NCBI GenBank assembly: GCA_021432605.1
Contig: MU271144.1
Coordinates: 3,468,606 to 3,532,605, forward strand
Length of the DNA: 64,000 nucleotides
Source of the DNA: Coniochaeta sp. PMI_546
Lineage: Eukaryota; Ascomycota; Sordariomycetes; Coniochaetales; Coniochaetaceae
Reading direction: 5' to 3'
In this document: in pieces, positions 1 through 9,947 of the stretch
Position numbering within the stretch: position 1 is the stretch's first letter
How the letters are laid out: each line of letters opens with the position of its first letter
Made by a program: the position numbers and the translations under genes
The notes under the pieces: model-generated
The model's database searches: none
What the model was told of the DNA's origin: nothing
Seen by the model: only the letters and a program-made list of their open reading frames with translations

Positions 1-68
1 CCGCCGACGAGGGCGCAAAACCCGATCAGCGGGAGCAGAAATGCTCTAAGATAACCTACTGACGGCAT
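1..68 (-). CDS. 5' end of a secreted small protein gene, cut by the window edge
   Basis: An ATG on the minus strand at 68 opens about 22 codons that run off the window. They encode a short N-terminus, then a hydrophobic stretch (FLLPLIGFCALVGG), the shape of a signal peptide. At DNA level the stretch around CCCGCTGATCG matches the signal-peptide region of the next minus-strand gene (398-649), and both genes are followed upstream by GACTGT. I infer a diverged tandem paralogue of that gene. Only the signal peptide is visible, so the mature protein is unknown. Confidence 0.4.
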   Translation of the reverse strand, partial: MPSVGYLRAFLLPLIGFCALVG

Positions 69-397
69 GACTGTAAATGGTTTGTAGTAAAAATAAAGGG
101 AAATCGTTCTTAAGAGTGAGGTGAGACCAGATATTTGTTCGAATTTCCGGGCGCTGTTGAGTAAGCGGCGTTCGGTCATGCCAAGCTCCGAGTTACACCC
201 GTTCCGGACGGGCGCAAGGCAATGAACGAAGTCAATGGAACCGCAAAGTCAAGTCAATCAGAAAGCACAAGATACTTCTAGGTTGCTATGTCCTATATAT
301 ATTTCCACCACTGTCTTCAAATAGCATTGACCCAGAAGTCACAACGTGTTAAGCCGTAAGCCTCTTCCCGACTCTCTTTCTTGAAGTCCGTGTGAGT
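69..397. other. Intergenic, 329 bp
   Basis: Lies between two same-strand small secreted-protein genes. It should hold the promoter of the cut-off gene at 1-68 and the 3' region of the gene at 398-649. A TATATATATTT stretch near 294 is the only notable motif. No gene seen. Confidence 0.5.
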
Positions 398-649
398 TCA
401 AGGAGTCGGCGCCAGCAACACCGCAGCACAAGCGGCCTGGCAGCTCCCAAACGCAGAGTTGCAGGCGAGTATAGTAGCGGGAGCAGAAACACCCATGGTC
501 GCACCCCAAGTAAACCCGGCCGCCGAATAACAGGCCATGACAACACCGGCACAGCCGGCCTGGCAGACTCCGTAGCCAACTGGACCTGCGGCTGCTTCTC
601 CTGCAAGATTCAGGAGCGCGATCAGCGGGAATCCCAACGACAAACGCAT
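398..649 (-). CDS. Small secreted Cys-containing protein (zygote-specific-protein-like family)
   Basis: An 83-aa single-exon protein. Residues 1-21 form a signal peptide (LGFPLIALLNLAGEAAA); cleavage is expected after AAA. The mature part begins GPVGYGVCQAGC and holds six cysteines in three clusters (CQAGC, one single C, then CNSAFGSCQAAC), separated by Gly/Ala-rich hydrophobic runs. This matches a group of small fungal proteins with the pattern GPxxYGxCQxGC...AC...CN...G.C...C, sometimes labelled zygote-specific protein; its biochemical role is not known to me. The Ala-rich helices suggest either a membrane-active peptide or a disulphide-linked extracellular protein. A likely paralogue starts at position 68. 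The start is the only ATG in frame and fits the signal peptide. Confidence 0.7.
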   Translation of the reverse strand: MRLSLGFPLIALLNLAGEAAAGPVGYGVCQAGCAGVVMACYSAAGFTWGATMGVSAPATILACNSAFGSCQAACAAVLLAPTP

Positions 650-1246
650 TGCGACTGTGTGTTATCGACGAAACGATAACGGCTTGATGGAAGTCAGCAC
701 ATGCTATGTATACAAGTTGGTACTTGGCCTTACATGGTACAGAAACGAGGATCTGCTTGGCTTGTGACCAGTGGATGATATCGTGGGATAATGCTTGGTG
801 TATAAAGTTGAAGCTGAAGTTGCAGCCTTCAAGAGGTGTTTGTCTCTTACTTATATCTGCTCCTGTGGCAAGACGCTGCCCTCGTCGACTTGCCCGCAGC
901 CTCATGTCGCAAGAAAGTGCGACTTTATGCAGGAGGCCGGCCGCCATCATACATCGACTCCGTAATCCGGCCAGCCAGACTTGCAGCTGTCGACAATTAA
1001 ACTGCCCAACCACAGCATCCGGGTATGGTGACACAAAGACAGTTCGCGCCGCCGTTGGCCATCGTAAGCAGATTGCTTGAGGTCACCGCCAGCCTGATAA
1101 AGCCCAGTTCGCGATACTGCCCATCGTGTCCCAGCATGATTGGCCTGTAGCCCTGCTCGGTCCACTGGGACAGACACCCGGAGTCTATCCGTCTCATAGT
1201 TGTGATTTCACTCTGGAAAGGAGCAACAGCATGACTGCCGTAAAGG
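650..1246. other. Intergenic, about 600 bp
   Basis: Upstream region of the small secreted-protein gene and 3' region of the GNAT gene, both on the minus strand. Open frames here are short, show no recognisable domain and overlap each other on both strands. I see no gene. Confidence 0.5.
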
Positions 1247-1738
1247 CTAGTCACTCCGCAGCATGAACGTAGCATCATCTCCATAGCCACGCAACTTCTT
1301 CGACAATGTTTCATCAGCTTGGCCAGGCACAAACCCAAAGCGGGACCAGAAAGAGGAAGTCCCATAGACAGAGACGAGACAAGTAGCAGGATATTGGTAT
1401 CCCTTGGCAACGGCCAGGAGCTTATCAACGCACCCTCTGGCAAGAGCACGGCCACGGAAGCTCGGCAGAACAGCGACATCGTGGAGATAATACTGGTCGG
1501 CGTCCGGTGCTATCTCTCCCAGAAGGCTGTTTAGGGCCGGCGGCTGCCGATGGCGGATGGGGTGCGAGATGGCATACCCGCAGATCTGGTCGTCTTGGAC
1601 GAGAACCAAGCAACCCTCGGGGAAGAGGTCCAGGCGCTCGGCAAAGACATCTTCGCTCTCTGGAAGATCCGGATGAACCTCGTCAGCGACGCGTAGGACG
1701 CCCGGGATGTCATCGGTGGTCATGTTGCGCCAGCTCAT
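1247..1738 (-). CDS. GNAT-family N-acetyltransferase
   Basis: A 163-aa intronless protein covering a whole GNAT fold. It begins MSWRNMTTDDIPGVLRVADE, the usual beta1-alpha1 of the fold. Residues about 90-115 hold the acetyl-CoA motif A: strand YYLHDVAVLPSFRG, then RGRALARG, which fits R-x-x-G/A-x-G/A, then the helix CVDKLLAVA. The end, SFWSRFGFVP, is the motif B region (Y/F-x-x-x-GF) common to this family. The enzyme would transfer an acetyl group from acetyl-CoA to a small amine or an N-terminus; nothing in the sequence identifies the substrate. No signal peptide or membrane segment is visible, so it is probably cytosolic. The start context is good and no upstream in-frame ATG exists. Confidence 0.85.
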   Translation of the reverse strand: MSWRNMTTDDIPGVLRVADEVHPDLPESEDVFAERLDLFPEGCLVLVQDDQICGYAISHPIRHRQPPALNSLLGEIAPDADQYYLHDVAVLPSFRGRALARGCVDKLLAVAKGYQYPATCLVSVYGTSSFWSRFGFVPGQADETLSKKLRGYGDDATFMLRSD

Positions 1739-2290
1739 TGTTGTAGATGTGGTTCCTTGAGACCGGCGGTGCTGGATGTTGTTGGTTCCGTGAACTTAGG
1801 GTCCCCTGAGAAGATGGAGTGGGGCAAGAATGGGAACCTTGAAGCGATTAAGGTACGTTGTGGGGTTGAACGTTGTTGTTCAATTCTACACTACCTTACC
1901 TTAAGGTAGAGATAGTTACACTCTCAAGTTCACCTACCGATGTAAGGTTTGACACTGGTTGTCGCGTCATGTGCGGGTGACTACGTAGGCCCAAGGTACG
2001 CGTAACCTGACATCGAGACTTCAACAAGTCTGGTACCAACTATGGTTCAGATGTAATGAATGTTGCTGCTGTTATAAGATCCACGCTATTGCGAGTTAGG
2101 CAGGTTAATGTGCCTTTGCCGCGGTGCCACTTCCTGCAGAGGTCGATCATCGAGAGCGTCGTCATCTGACTTCGTGTTCTGTCCTTCAACGCTGAGCTCT
2201 TAAAGCTCAGCCGTCTGCGTGCTTCAAGTTTGAACTTGCTAGGTGGTATGCATGAACCATAATCATATTCTATAATACAATTGGAATCAC
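1739..2290. other. Divergent intergenic region, about 550 bp
   Basis: Lies between the minus-strand GNAT gene and the plus-strand amidohydrolase, so it should hold both promoters. It contains an ACCTTACCTTAAGGTAGA stretch near 1892, one of the recurrent AAGGTA/TACCTT motifs of this window. No gene seen. Confidence 0.5.
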
Positions 2291-3676
2291 TTGAGGATGG
2301 TGACCATGCGCAAGGAAGTCGACGTGCAAGAGTCCAGTGACTCCAGTGGCAGTCTCGCCTCGGAGCTGATAGTCCACACCTCGACCCTCTTCGATTCCAA
2401 GCACAAGACCTTCCTCTCCAATATCTCCCTGGTAATAGATACAAAGACCGGTCTCATCGCCAAAACTTACCGACGTGAGCGGGAGCAAGACCTACCTCGT
2501 CACAACGTGTCGAGCCGCAACACGATCGACCTGCGCGGCCTCACCGTGCTCCCAGGTCTGGTAGACGCCCACACCCACATCTTCCTCCACCCGTACAGCG
2601 AGACCTCCTCCCTCCACCAGATGCGCGACGAGAGCCTCGTGGAGCGCGTCGTGCGCGCCACAAACCATGTCCGCTCCGCCCTGATGGCCGGCTACACCAC
2701 CTACCGCGACCTGGGCACCGAGGGCCTCCGCGACGCAGACGTGCACTTCCGCGACACCATCAACCGCGGCCTGATCCCCGGCCCTCGCATGTTCGTCGCC
2801 ACGGAATGCATCGCCTCGAGCGGCGGCTACGAGACCCGGATGGAAAACACCCTCCCCGGCGGCATCGGCGCCACGGCTCCCCGGATCTCGGACCCGGCTG
2901 ACGGCGTCTACGGTGTGCGAGCCGCGGTGCGGAGACGGCTTGGTGCGGGCGCCGACATCATCAAATTCTACGCCGACTATCGGAAACGGGCTCTGCGTTT
3001 TCCCTCGGGTGGGTGGCCGGGCCAGTGTCCGATCGAGTTTCCGCCCTCGGGCGACCTGTTGTACGGAGACCGCAATCCGAACGTGCTGCTCTTCACGCAG
3101 GAGGAGATGGATGCCATGGTCGACGAGGCGAGGATGAGCAAGGTTCCCATAGCGGCGCACGCTCAGAGTCCGGAGGCGGTGATCATGGCCGCCAAGGCGG
3201 GCGTAACCTCGATCGAACACGGGGCATGGCCCAGCAAGGAGGCGCTGGAGGCCATGAGGGCCAGCCAGACCATCTTTGTGCCGACTTTGGCGGTGTTCGA
3301 TCTGTCGTTGAGTGATGGGAGTGAGGAGGCAGAGCGAGCGCGTCAGGCCATCCTTGCGCACACGAAAGCTGCGTTTGACGAGGGCATCAAGATCGCCTGT
3401 GGCGGCGACACGGGAGCGTTTGCTCACGGCGACAACGCACGCGAGTTGGAGCTGCTGGTCGAGGCGGGCATACCGCTGTTGGACGTGCTGCAGGGGGCTA
3501 CGTTGCACGGATGGGAGTCGTGCGGAGGTGACCTCTGCGGCAGGAGATTTGGGTACTTGCAGCACGGATGGGCTGCGGATATTGTTGCTCTGGACGGTGA
3601 TGTGACCACGGATCTTTCGGCTTTGAGACGGCCCGCTTTCGTGATGAAGGACGGGAAGGTCTACAAGCAGGCGTGA
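2291..3676 (+). CDS. Metal-dependent amidohydrolase (imidazolonepropionase/prolidase-like)
   Basis: A 461-aa intronless member of the amidohydrolase superfamily (TIM-barrel metal hydrolases). The binuclear metal site is complete: DAHTHIF gives His94 and His96, DIIKF gives the carboxylated Lys225, AAHAQ gives His290, SIEHG gives His310 and GGDTG gives Asp373. The small beta-sandwich domain is built from both ends (GLTVLPGLVDAHTH at the front; GWAADIVALDGD and a closing MKDGKVY at the back). Such proteins hydrolyse cyclic amides or aminoacyl-Pro/Arg peptides, but the substrate cannot be read from sequence. No signal peptide is visible, so it is probably cytosolic. Three Met codons lie within the first six residues (1, 3 and 6); any could start translation. 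Confidence 0.88.
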   Translation: MRMVTMRKEVDVQESSDSSGSLASELIVHTSTLFDSKHKTFLSNISLVIDTKTGLIAKTYRREREQDLPRHNVSSRNTIDLRGLTVLPGLVDAHTHIFLHPYSETSSLHQMRDESLVERVVRATNHVRSALMAGYTTYRDLGTEGLRDADVHFRDTINRGLIPGPRMFVATECIASSGGYETRMENTLPGGIGATAPRISDPADGVYGVRAAVRRRLGAGADIIKFYADYRKRALRFPSGGWPGQCPIEFPPSGDLLYGDRNPNVLLFTQEEMDAMVDEARMSKVPIAAHAQSPEAVIMAAKAGVTSIEHGAWPSKEALEAMRASQTIFVPTLAVFDLSLSDGSEEAERARQAILAHTKAAFDEGIKIACGGDTGAFAHGDNARELELLVEAGIPLLDVLQGATLHGWESCGGDLCGRRFGYLQHGWAADIVALDGDVTTDLSALRRPAFVMKDGKVYKQA

Positions 3677-4396
3677 CGTGACGGAAACTCTAGGTCGTTC
3701 AGCACTCAATTGCCTGCTCTACTTTACTTTCCCTTCCTCTACAGGTGGACTGCAGATATTGGAACAGCTAAGAGTCATTTGGATAGAGGAGGCACGTGAA
3801 CCATATGTCTGAGCTGGGTAAGGTAGGTTCGGTACGTAAGACTCACACTGAATGCCGGAAGCCGCATGGCGCTACAGAGGTCAGGCTCACCGAAAACCGC
3901 CTACCTTAGTCAAGAAATCACCTATATCTTCCGATATGATGTGACGGCGACGATAACCCACCGCAGCTACCCCGCATTCCCGACAGCTAGGGAAGCTTCC
4001 AACCAAACACGCACGCTGCAGTTGGGCGGGCACGAGCCCACTGGCGGCGCAAAGTGGCAAAGCATGCATTCGCTACTGCGTGATGACCTCGAGATCGTCG
4101 TATGACTGGCGGGTAGAGGACCCTGATTCTCGTCGTTTCTGGCGTCCTTCCCTAAAAAACATAAATTGTTGCGAACGTGCCTCTTGTCCTCTTTCGTCTC
4201 TTTTCTGTCTTTCCTCAATAACTGATTTGATTTCTCAAACCTGAAAGACTTTTCTCGATTGCATCAATCGAATACCTACACTACAAGAAATACCTGGTAG
4301 TTACAATCATCCACAACTACCTACCTTACTATCCTATCTACCTTACTTGTCCAGAACAACATCAAAGACAAAAACAAATACATACACTACACACAA
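3677..4396. other. Intergenic, 720 bp
   Basis: 3' region of the amidohydrolase and promoter/5' leader of the 88-aa protein gene. From 4180 it is rich in C, T and A (repeated CTACCT and TACCTTAC blocks at 4313-4352), typical of a fungal 5' leader. A GGTAAGGTAGGTTCGGTACG block lies near 3818. Its open frames show no recognisable domain. Confidence 0.5.
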
Positions 4397-4663
4397 ATGG
4401 CCTCAACCTCAGCAAAACAGCCGTCGTACATCGAGACCGGCTCAACACACACCACAGACCTGACCGAGGAACTGACATCGCCCGTCTCGCCCACAACATC
4501 CCACAGCGCCACCGACGCCCAGAGGGGCATGAGCCACGTCGACGCCTGGAAGCCGCAGTTCAACCGCCGCCAGAGCTGGAGCAAGGAGGAGCACAAGCAC
4601 GCCATGCAGATGAGCAGGGTGGGGGACGTCAAGACCGGGCCGGGGTTCAGCGAGCGGTCCTAG
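4397..4663 (+). CDS. Conserved small fungal protein with RRQSWSKEEHKH motif
   Basis: An 88-aa, intronless, very hydrophilic protein. Residues 1-44 are Ser/Thr-rich and probably disordered. Residues 45-75 hold the conserved part: HVDAWKPQFNRRQSWSKEE, then HKHAMQMS. Short proteins with this RRQSW-S-x-E-x-x-KH block recur in Pezizomycotina. I know of no established function; the R-R-x-S form of the motif would suit a basophilic kinase such as PKA. There is no signal peptide or membrane segment. The start codon sits in a good context (ACAAATGG) behind a long C/T-rich leader, which suggests strong expression. Confidence 0.7.
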   Translation: MASTSAKQPSYIETGSTHTTDLTEELTSPVSPTTSHSATDAQRGMSHVDAWKPQFNRRQSWSKEEHKHAMQMSRVGDVKTGPGFSERS

Positions 4664-5363
4664 TAACTGCGAGCTTAGATTGACTTGAGAGGCATGCAAG
4701 AGCCCTTGGTTCGCGAGACGTCTCTGTTTAGGGGAAGCACTTGAGATTGATTCGGGGAGGGGACGGAAGTGATGACCGATTGGAGGAAAGAGAAGAGGGA
4801 TGAATGCACATTGCATTTGCTATGTTTGGCGTGCTCCTCCTCCGGTGCAACCTCTACGATGTTTATGACGGCTCGCATTATCGATATGAAGATATGGTCC
4901 ACGACGACGTGGCTGCAGACTGGAATCAATGTCAGTCAGTCGGGTCGAGGCGGATCCCCCGGCGTTCTTGTGGTCGATTCATGGGCCAATAAAAATTTGG
5001 ATGGAAATCGCACGGTCGAGGCCCACGACATGATTGAAACGGCCGGGTTACGGTTTGGTCGGTGTACAGATTGACGATAAGGACTGCCGCAGTACACGGA
5101 CCGGGAGGCAGATGCAGAATGATTTGAGAGAGTATCCTATAGTGTCAAGGCTGATGGGAGATCATCCTATCCTAGAGCCCCTGTGATAGTACAGTTGTCC
5201 TGTGTATCGCTGCCGTAAACGCCAGGAAATAAAACCATCCACCCATGCTGAGGAGGCGTTCGTGTGCTTTCCTCCTGGAGAGTCCTAATGCCCGATGTAG
5301 ACGAAACGAATGTCTGGCCTCCATAAACACCAATAATTGCCTATCACCAATACCGCCAGATGC
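4664..5363. other. Convergent intergenic region, 700 bp
   Basis: 3' region of the 88-aa protein gene (plus) and of the large repeat protein gene (minus). AATAAA-like signals occur at 4988 and 5228. No recognisable reading frame. Confidence 0.5.
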
Positions 5364-8300
5364 CTAGAAGCCCTTCGGCCCCATCCCATCGGCACCGCCC
5401 GTCTTGAAGTACTCTCCCATCACACCGAGCGCATAGCTCACACCAGCTACCCACGCTGCCCCAATAGCCATTCGCTTCGGAAGGCTCGTCTTCGTACCTT
5501 GGCGACCTTCCTCGCTCTTCCTCTCGCCGCTAAACACGGGCTCCTCCCGGCGCACGTCGATGCCCGACAAGAACCGCCGCACGGGGTCAGACTGCTGCAT
5601 GGCAGGCATGTCGTAGTTGACGAAGCCAGTCGGACTCGCGAACCGGCCGATAGCTGGGTCCGGGAATTTGCGTCTCGACCCGGTCATGTCGATGGGATTA
5701 ACAAGGGCAATTTTCGGGGAGTCCTTTGTTGAAGCAGTCCTGGGATCGGATCTGTGGGCGCCAGAGTCTGCCTCCGGGTTGCGTACCTTGCGGAAGACGA
5801 GGACGTCACCGCTTCCTGAGACTATCTCGAAGCCTTGAGCTTGAAGCGGGCCAAAGTGCGGGAAGAACTTGGCCGGATTGGAGAGCCGCAGGAGGACCTC
5901 GGCTGGCGTCAGGGGAGGCTCCGTCTTCGAGACGTTGGATGTTGTTTCAGCGATGTTGATGGTTTGCATGGTCTGATCGTAGGCCAGGATCTTGTACAGA
6001 GTAGGCTCCGGCGCCGTCTCGCTCGACGAGGAACTGGACTCCGCTGTGAAAGTGGCAGCTGACTCGGTCTGGGCATCGATATTTCCATACTGTTTTATAA
6101 AGATCGGTGCGTCAATAGTCGCCGCGCATTCTTTCTCATATGAAGTCTCCAAGCCTTGCGGTTCCTTGGAGAACAGGTCGCCTACTGCCGGTTTTGGTGC
6201 CAGCTTGACTTGTCGGTCTAGAGCGGGCTGCACAGGCTGTACATCCGCCGAGGCATTGGAACCTGTCTGATGCTCGGGTGTAAAGCTCGAAGTCCACGAC
6301 CGGGCAAATTCGTCGGGAAAGTCCCGCACATAGTTCCCTGTTAGTTGGCTCCCATGTTCTGCTACCTGGCCCTCGGCTGCAAGACTCCTCTGCTTTGTCT
6401 CCTTGACCGATCTAGCGGCTTCTTGGTCCACCGCATCGGAAGAGGCCGCATATCTGGACATCAACGACTCAAGGAGAGTACGACTCGGTACCTCAGCCTC
6501 AGCGTCTCCTGTAGTCGAAAATCTTGCCCTCACGTCACTAGCTCGAAGGAGATCCAAATCCTCAGCCCTCTCTTGTTCCGTAGGCTCCAGGTAGGGAATT
6601 TGTTTGCCGACCTTTTCTTTCCCGTCGAAGTCACTCAAGCCTTGGGCCGTAGAATCAGGCTGACTACCTTGTTTTCCATCAGGTTCGTTGTGTTTAACCG
6701 CCTCGTATTGTCGAAGCTCGCTGGCGTCAGCCTCGGAGCCGCCTTTGGCGACCTGAACATCGGGGGCATCAAAGTCGGCGTCCTGATATTGTTGCAGCGC
6801 TGGTGCTCTGTAGACATCTGTGTCCTCGACGGATAGGGGTTTGCCGTCAGGCTCATTGTACTTGAACTCTTGGTAACTTTGCACTTCCAGTGGGTCATAG
6901 TTGCCTTCCTGGTCGGCCAACGCTGGTCTTCCGTCAGGTTCATTGTATCTGAACGCTTGGTACTCTTGAACTTCCCGGGGATCATAATCGTTGGTTTCTT
7001 CCATAGTCGACACCGATTTACCATCAGGCTCATTGTAGCCAAAGGACTCATAATTGTTCAACTCTGTTGGGTCGGCTCGTGGCTCGTCATAAACGTCTCG
7101 AGCGCCCTTCTCGCTCAACCGGGAGGGTTGGTACTTGCCGACCCCTGAAGAACCTTGCGTTTGCTCTGTTGTGACCGGCTTGCCATCTGATTCAAGATGA
7201 GTGAATGTATTGTAGCTAGGCAGATCCGAGTATTGCTGGTGTGACTTCATAAGTTCGAGATCGTCTTCTTCCGGTGCTACCGGCTTGTATTTCTGGAGAT
7301 CATCAAACGGCTGCTTATATGCCGACGTAGAGTCCATGTGCTTGTTTTGGGCCTTGCTGTCCAAGTTGTCAGGCTCCGTCGTCGGTGCGGCAACAACACC
7401 GGCTCCGTCGTTAGTCGACGTATTACCCGTAGTAGGCATGATACCATCGTTGAAGTGCCAGGAGATTGTGTTCTCGCTAGGCCTCGCATGGTTGCTCTCA
7501 TACTCTTCGCTTTCAAACACAGGTTTTGGTTGCCCATCGGAGGCAAACGACGATGCATGGTCGTCGAGTCTCACCGGGCCATATTTCTCCAACTCTGCCG
7601 CTGGTGGAGGTCCATCATAAAATATGGGTTCTGAAGATTCCGAGATAGCAGGTGGGTTGAACGAAGTAAACTGAGGCTCATACCGCTTCAAGGGTTTTCC
7701 CGGAATGTCGGCCGCATCGAACGTTGAGTACGTGGCAGGAGACGATACATCAGGCACATTGGGTATCTTCGGTATTTTCGGTACCTTCCTGTTCGTGATC
7801 GGATCAATAATATATTCCACTTCACTGCCCTGGTCCTCTGGCCGTACAAGGGAGGGCCTAGGTGTCGCCATATGTTGGTTACGCGCACGACCTCTGGGGT
7901 TTTGGAAGGTCGATGGCCATTCCTCAGGGCTTCTGTCGCCGAACAGGAGATGTTCCATAGCTCCTCGCTCGGCGTCTTCAATGTTGTTGCCGGGGCGAAT
8001 ACCGGTAGGGTTGTCTGGGGTATTACACCGAGCGCCGGTATTAGCACCTCTGCCCGTTGGTCGCAAATCCTTTCGCCAGCAGTCCCGGATCGCGGATTTG
8101 AGCATCCGCCTCGCATCGTCGGCGTAAGGATGGTTGTCCCACGAGAGTCGCCGGTTCAGCGATTCGGCATGTTTGTGTCTGAGTTTACGGTGGTGTCTGA
8201 AGACCTCGCGATGTGGCTCTGGGTCAAGGCACGACGCCCAGATGCGTGCGAAACGGAAATTCCGGTTCTGCTGATTTCGATAGCGGATCAAGGCAGCACA

Positions 8301-8381
8301 CGTAGGGGCGATGCTTCCCGACGCGGCCGTACGGCTGTTTCGCGGGCAAGTACCCAGTCGGGTAGCAGTCGTGGTTAACAT
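5364..8381 (-). CDS. Large, probably mitochondrial protein with NEPDGK repeats and a C-terminal membrane segment
   Basis: A 1005-aa intronless protein. The first about 110 residues are Arg-rich with few acidic residues, like a mitochondrial presequence plus a basic domain. The middle is acidic and disordered and carries at least four copies of the block YNEPDGK (near residues 450, 480, 509 and 565), spaced 29, 30 and about 2 x 28 residues apart, each preceded by a YQ- or YE-type motif. Weaker copies (HLESDGKP, FASDGQPK) extend the array N-terminally. Residues 822-863 form a conserved-looking segment (LSNPAKFFPHF and FEIVSGSGDVLVFRKV), followed by an FPDPAIGRFASPTGFVNYD block. A single membrane helix lies near 971-992 (AIGAAWVAGVSYALGVMG). 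I recall similar fungal proteins labelled serine-threonine rich protein; none has a role I can name. Confidence 0.75.
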   Translation of the reverse strand: MLTTTATRLGTCPRNSRTAASGSIAPTCAALIRYRNQQNRNFRFARIWASCLDPEPHREVFRHHRKLRHKHAESLNRRLSWDNHPYADDARRMLKSAIRDCWRKDLRPTGRGANTGARCNTPDNPTGIRPGNNIEDAERGAMEHLLFGDRSPEEWPSTFQNPRGRARNQHMATPRPSLVRPEDQGSEVEYIIDPITNRKVPKIPKIPNVPDVSSPATYSTFDAADIPGKPLKRYEPQFTSFNPPAISESSEPIFYDGPPPAAELEKYGPVRLDDHASSFASDGQPKPVFESEEYESNHARPSENTISWHFNDGIMPTTGNTSTNDGAGVVAAPTTEPDNLDSKAQNKHMDSTSAYKQPFDDLQKYKPVAPEEDDLELMKSHQQYSDLPSYNTFTHLESDGKPVTTEQTQGSSGVGKYQPSRLSEKGARDVYDEPRADPTELNNYESFGYNEPDGKSVSTMEETNDYDPREVQEYQAFRYNEPDGRPALADQEGNYDPLEVQSYQEFKYNEPDGKPLSVEDTDVYRAPALQQYQDADFDAPDVQVAKGGSEADASELRQYEAVKHNEPDGKQGSQPDSTAQGLSDFDGKEKVGKQIPYLEPTEQERAEDLDLLRASDVRARFSTTGDAEAEVPSRTLLESLMSRYAASSDAVDQEAARSVKETKQRSLAAEGQVAEHGSQLTGNYVRDFPDEFARSWTSSFTPEHQTGSNASADVQPVQPALDRQVKLAPKPAVGDLFSKEPQGLETSYEKECAATIDAPIFIKQYGNIDAQTESAATFTAESSSSSSETAPEPTLYKILAYDQTMQTINIAETTSNVSKTEPPLTPAEVLLRLSNPAKFFPHFGPLQAQGFEIVSGSGDVLVFRKVRNPEADSGAHRSDPRTASTKDSPKIALVNPIDMTGSRRKFPDPAIGRFASPTGFVNYDMPAMQQSDPVRRFLSGIDVRREEPVFSGERKSEEGRQGTKTSLPKRMAIGAAWVAGVSYALGVMGEYFKTGGADGMGPKGF
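6660..7240 (-). repeat. Degenerate 84-90 bp coding repeats (NEPDG array)
   Basis: The reverse complement of CCRTCAGGYTCRTTGT recurs at 6676, 6844, 6931 and 7021, giving steps of 168 (two units), 87 and 90 bp. Each encodes NEPDG. The missing unit between 6676 and 6844 is a decayed copy (QYQDADFDAPD). All spacings are multiples of three, so the array is maintained as protein repeats. Confidence 0.8.
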
Positions 8382-9947
8382 GATGAATAGAGCGGCGAAG
8401 TTGATGATGGCATGCTAGTGGTTAAACCACTGTCTAGTCACGCATGTTAGCTCCTGTGACATGTGTATCTGATAGTGATTTTGGAGATGCGAAGCCATTT
8501 CCACTCCTAGAGTGGTCAAGACACTCCAGATACGCGAAGCTTAACTCAGACACCGGAAGAAATCGGCACTTACAGACGACGGGGACTGTTGCACCAAACC
8601 CAAACCTGAGACCATCTGAAAGCGTTGTGTCGAGCTGCAGCTGGAGTTCATGAAGTAAAGTCTAAGGGACGAAAAAATACATGAAAGTGGATAGAAGATG
8701 AACAAGCTCTGTCTGGAACCGCCAACACACCGTGTGGTCGAGTTTCCAGCAACAACTCCCTTCCGGTCATGCTATCGTGAAGATGGGCCACGACGACCTC
8801 TCACTGGCTCCGGAGCAATCGACTGGTCATTTGAAGCTCCCCCGCATTTGGTGCTGAGCGATGCGACAGTGGACACCACTAGGGTCAAATGAGCCACTGA
8901 AGCACTTATCTTCAGCTGTGCTCCTTGTCATATCCGTACCCCCGTGCGTGCCCCTCTATGCCGATACGGTTGCCCATGCGGGGTAACTGCGATAAGCCTG
9001 AAACTACCGTGCACTGCCCTGCAAGGACATTGAAAGAGGACCGATTTCGTGAAGATCAGGGACTGACGGAAGGAATGGCGCTAGAATTATCGCTCGAAAT
9101 CCTGCCAGTACACCACAGTAGACATGCCGGTTCGTCTCTGCCTCGATGTGTTATCGTCCTGACAAGATGGCATCGATGGTCAACTATTAGTCACATCGCT
9201 GTGTGGGAAGCTGACTGAGCCGAGTGTCGGCCCTTATGGGGATGAGAACCTGCAGCACCACAGGACAGCTTTTAGCAGCCATCATCGTAAATGGCATTGG
9301 CATGATGAAAGCCAGTTGTCGTTGCTGAGCAATCGTTTCCTTGTATTGATATTGAATTAATACCTTAGAGACCTGCATTATTTTTGGTAGTCGCTCACCT
9401 AGGTACATTACGCAAGGTACCTTAGGTAGCTGCGACCACGGTATTTGTTCTTACCGTCCTCTTTATGGCCTTGAGAAGTAGCGATCGCAGGAATCAGGTC
9501 TGAAAGGTACCTACACGTGTAGAGAATCTGACGTCACCTTCCATAAGGGTCTCGACCAGCGGGAACCCATGGCCCAAGCTCCTCGACGGCTTGAAGAGGA
9601 GGCTCTCCCACGTGACTGCCCCGCCAAAAAAATGGCTCGGAGGTTCCAGCGATGACATCGGCGGGGGACTCATCGCCGGCCGCTACTGAAATGCGAGTGT
9701 TGAACACAGAGAAGGGTTTCGTGGGATCAATAATGCCTATCTTCTCGAAGTTTTGACCTGCTGAGCGCTACCCCAGGCCATGTTCACTGTCATACAGCTT
9801 GTCTAAAGAGATGTCAACCGGTCCTCGAGAGTCGAAAGTGCGCAATTCCCTCCTTCGTCGAGTCCTACGAGTCTCAACCAGAAAAGACCCAGCTGCACAG
9901 CTTGAACCAGTGACATCAACTCTACGAATATCACAACTGCCATAAGG
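8382..9947. other. Divergent intergenic region, about 1.57 kb
   Basis: Promoter side of the 1005-aa gene (minus) and of listerin (plus). Contains AAGGTACCTTAGGTAGC near 9414 and AAAGGTACCTAC near 9506. Open frames (for example 8698-8892 and 8925-9218) show no domain or coding character that I recognise. Confidence 0.5.

Noticed and set aside
2492-3709. 405-codon minus-strand frame opposite the amidohydrolase
   Set aside because: A shadow of the GC-rich coding strand; all metal ligands are on the plus strand.
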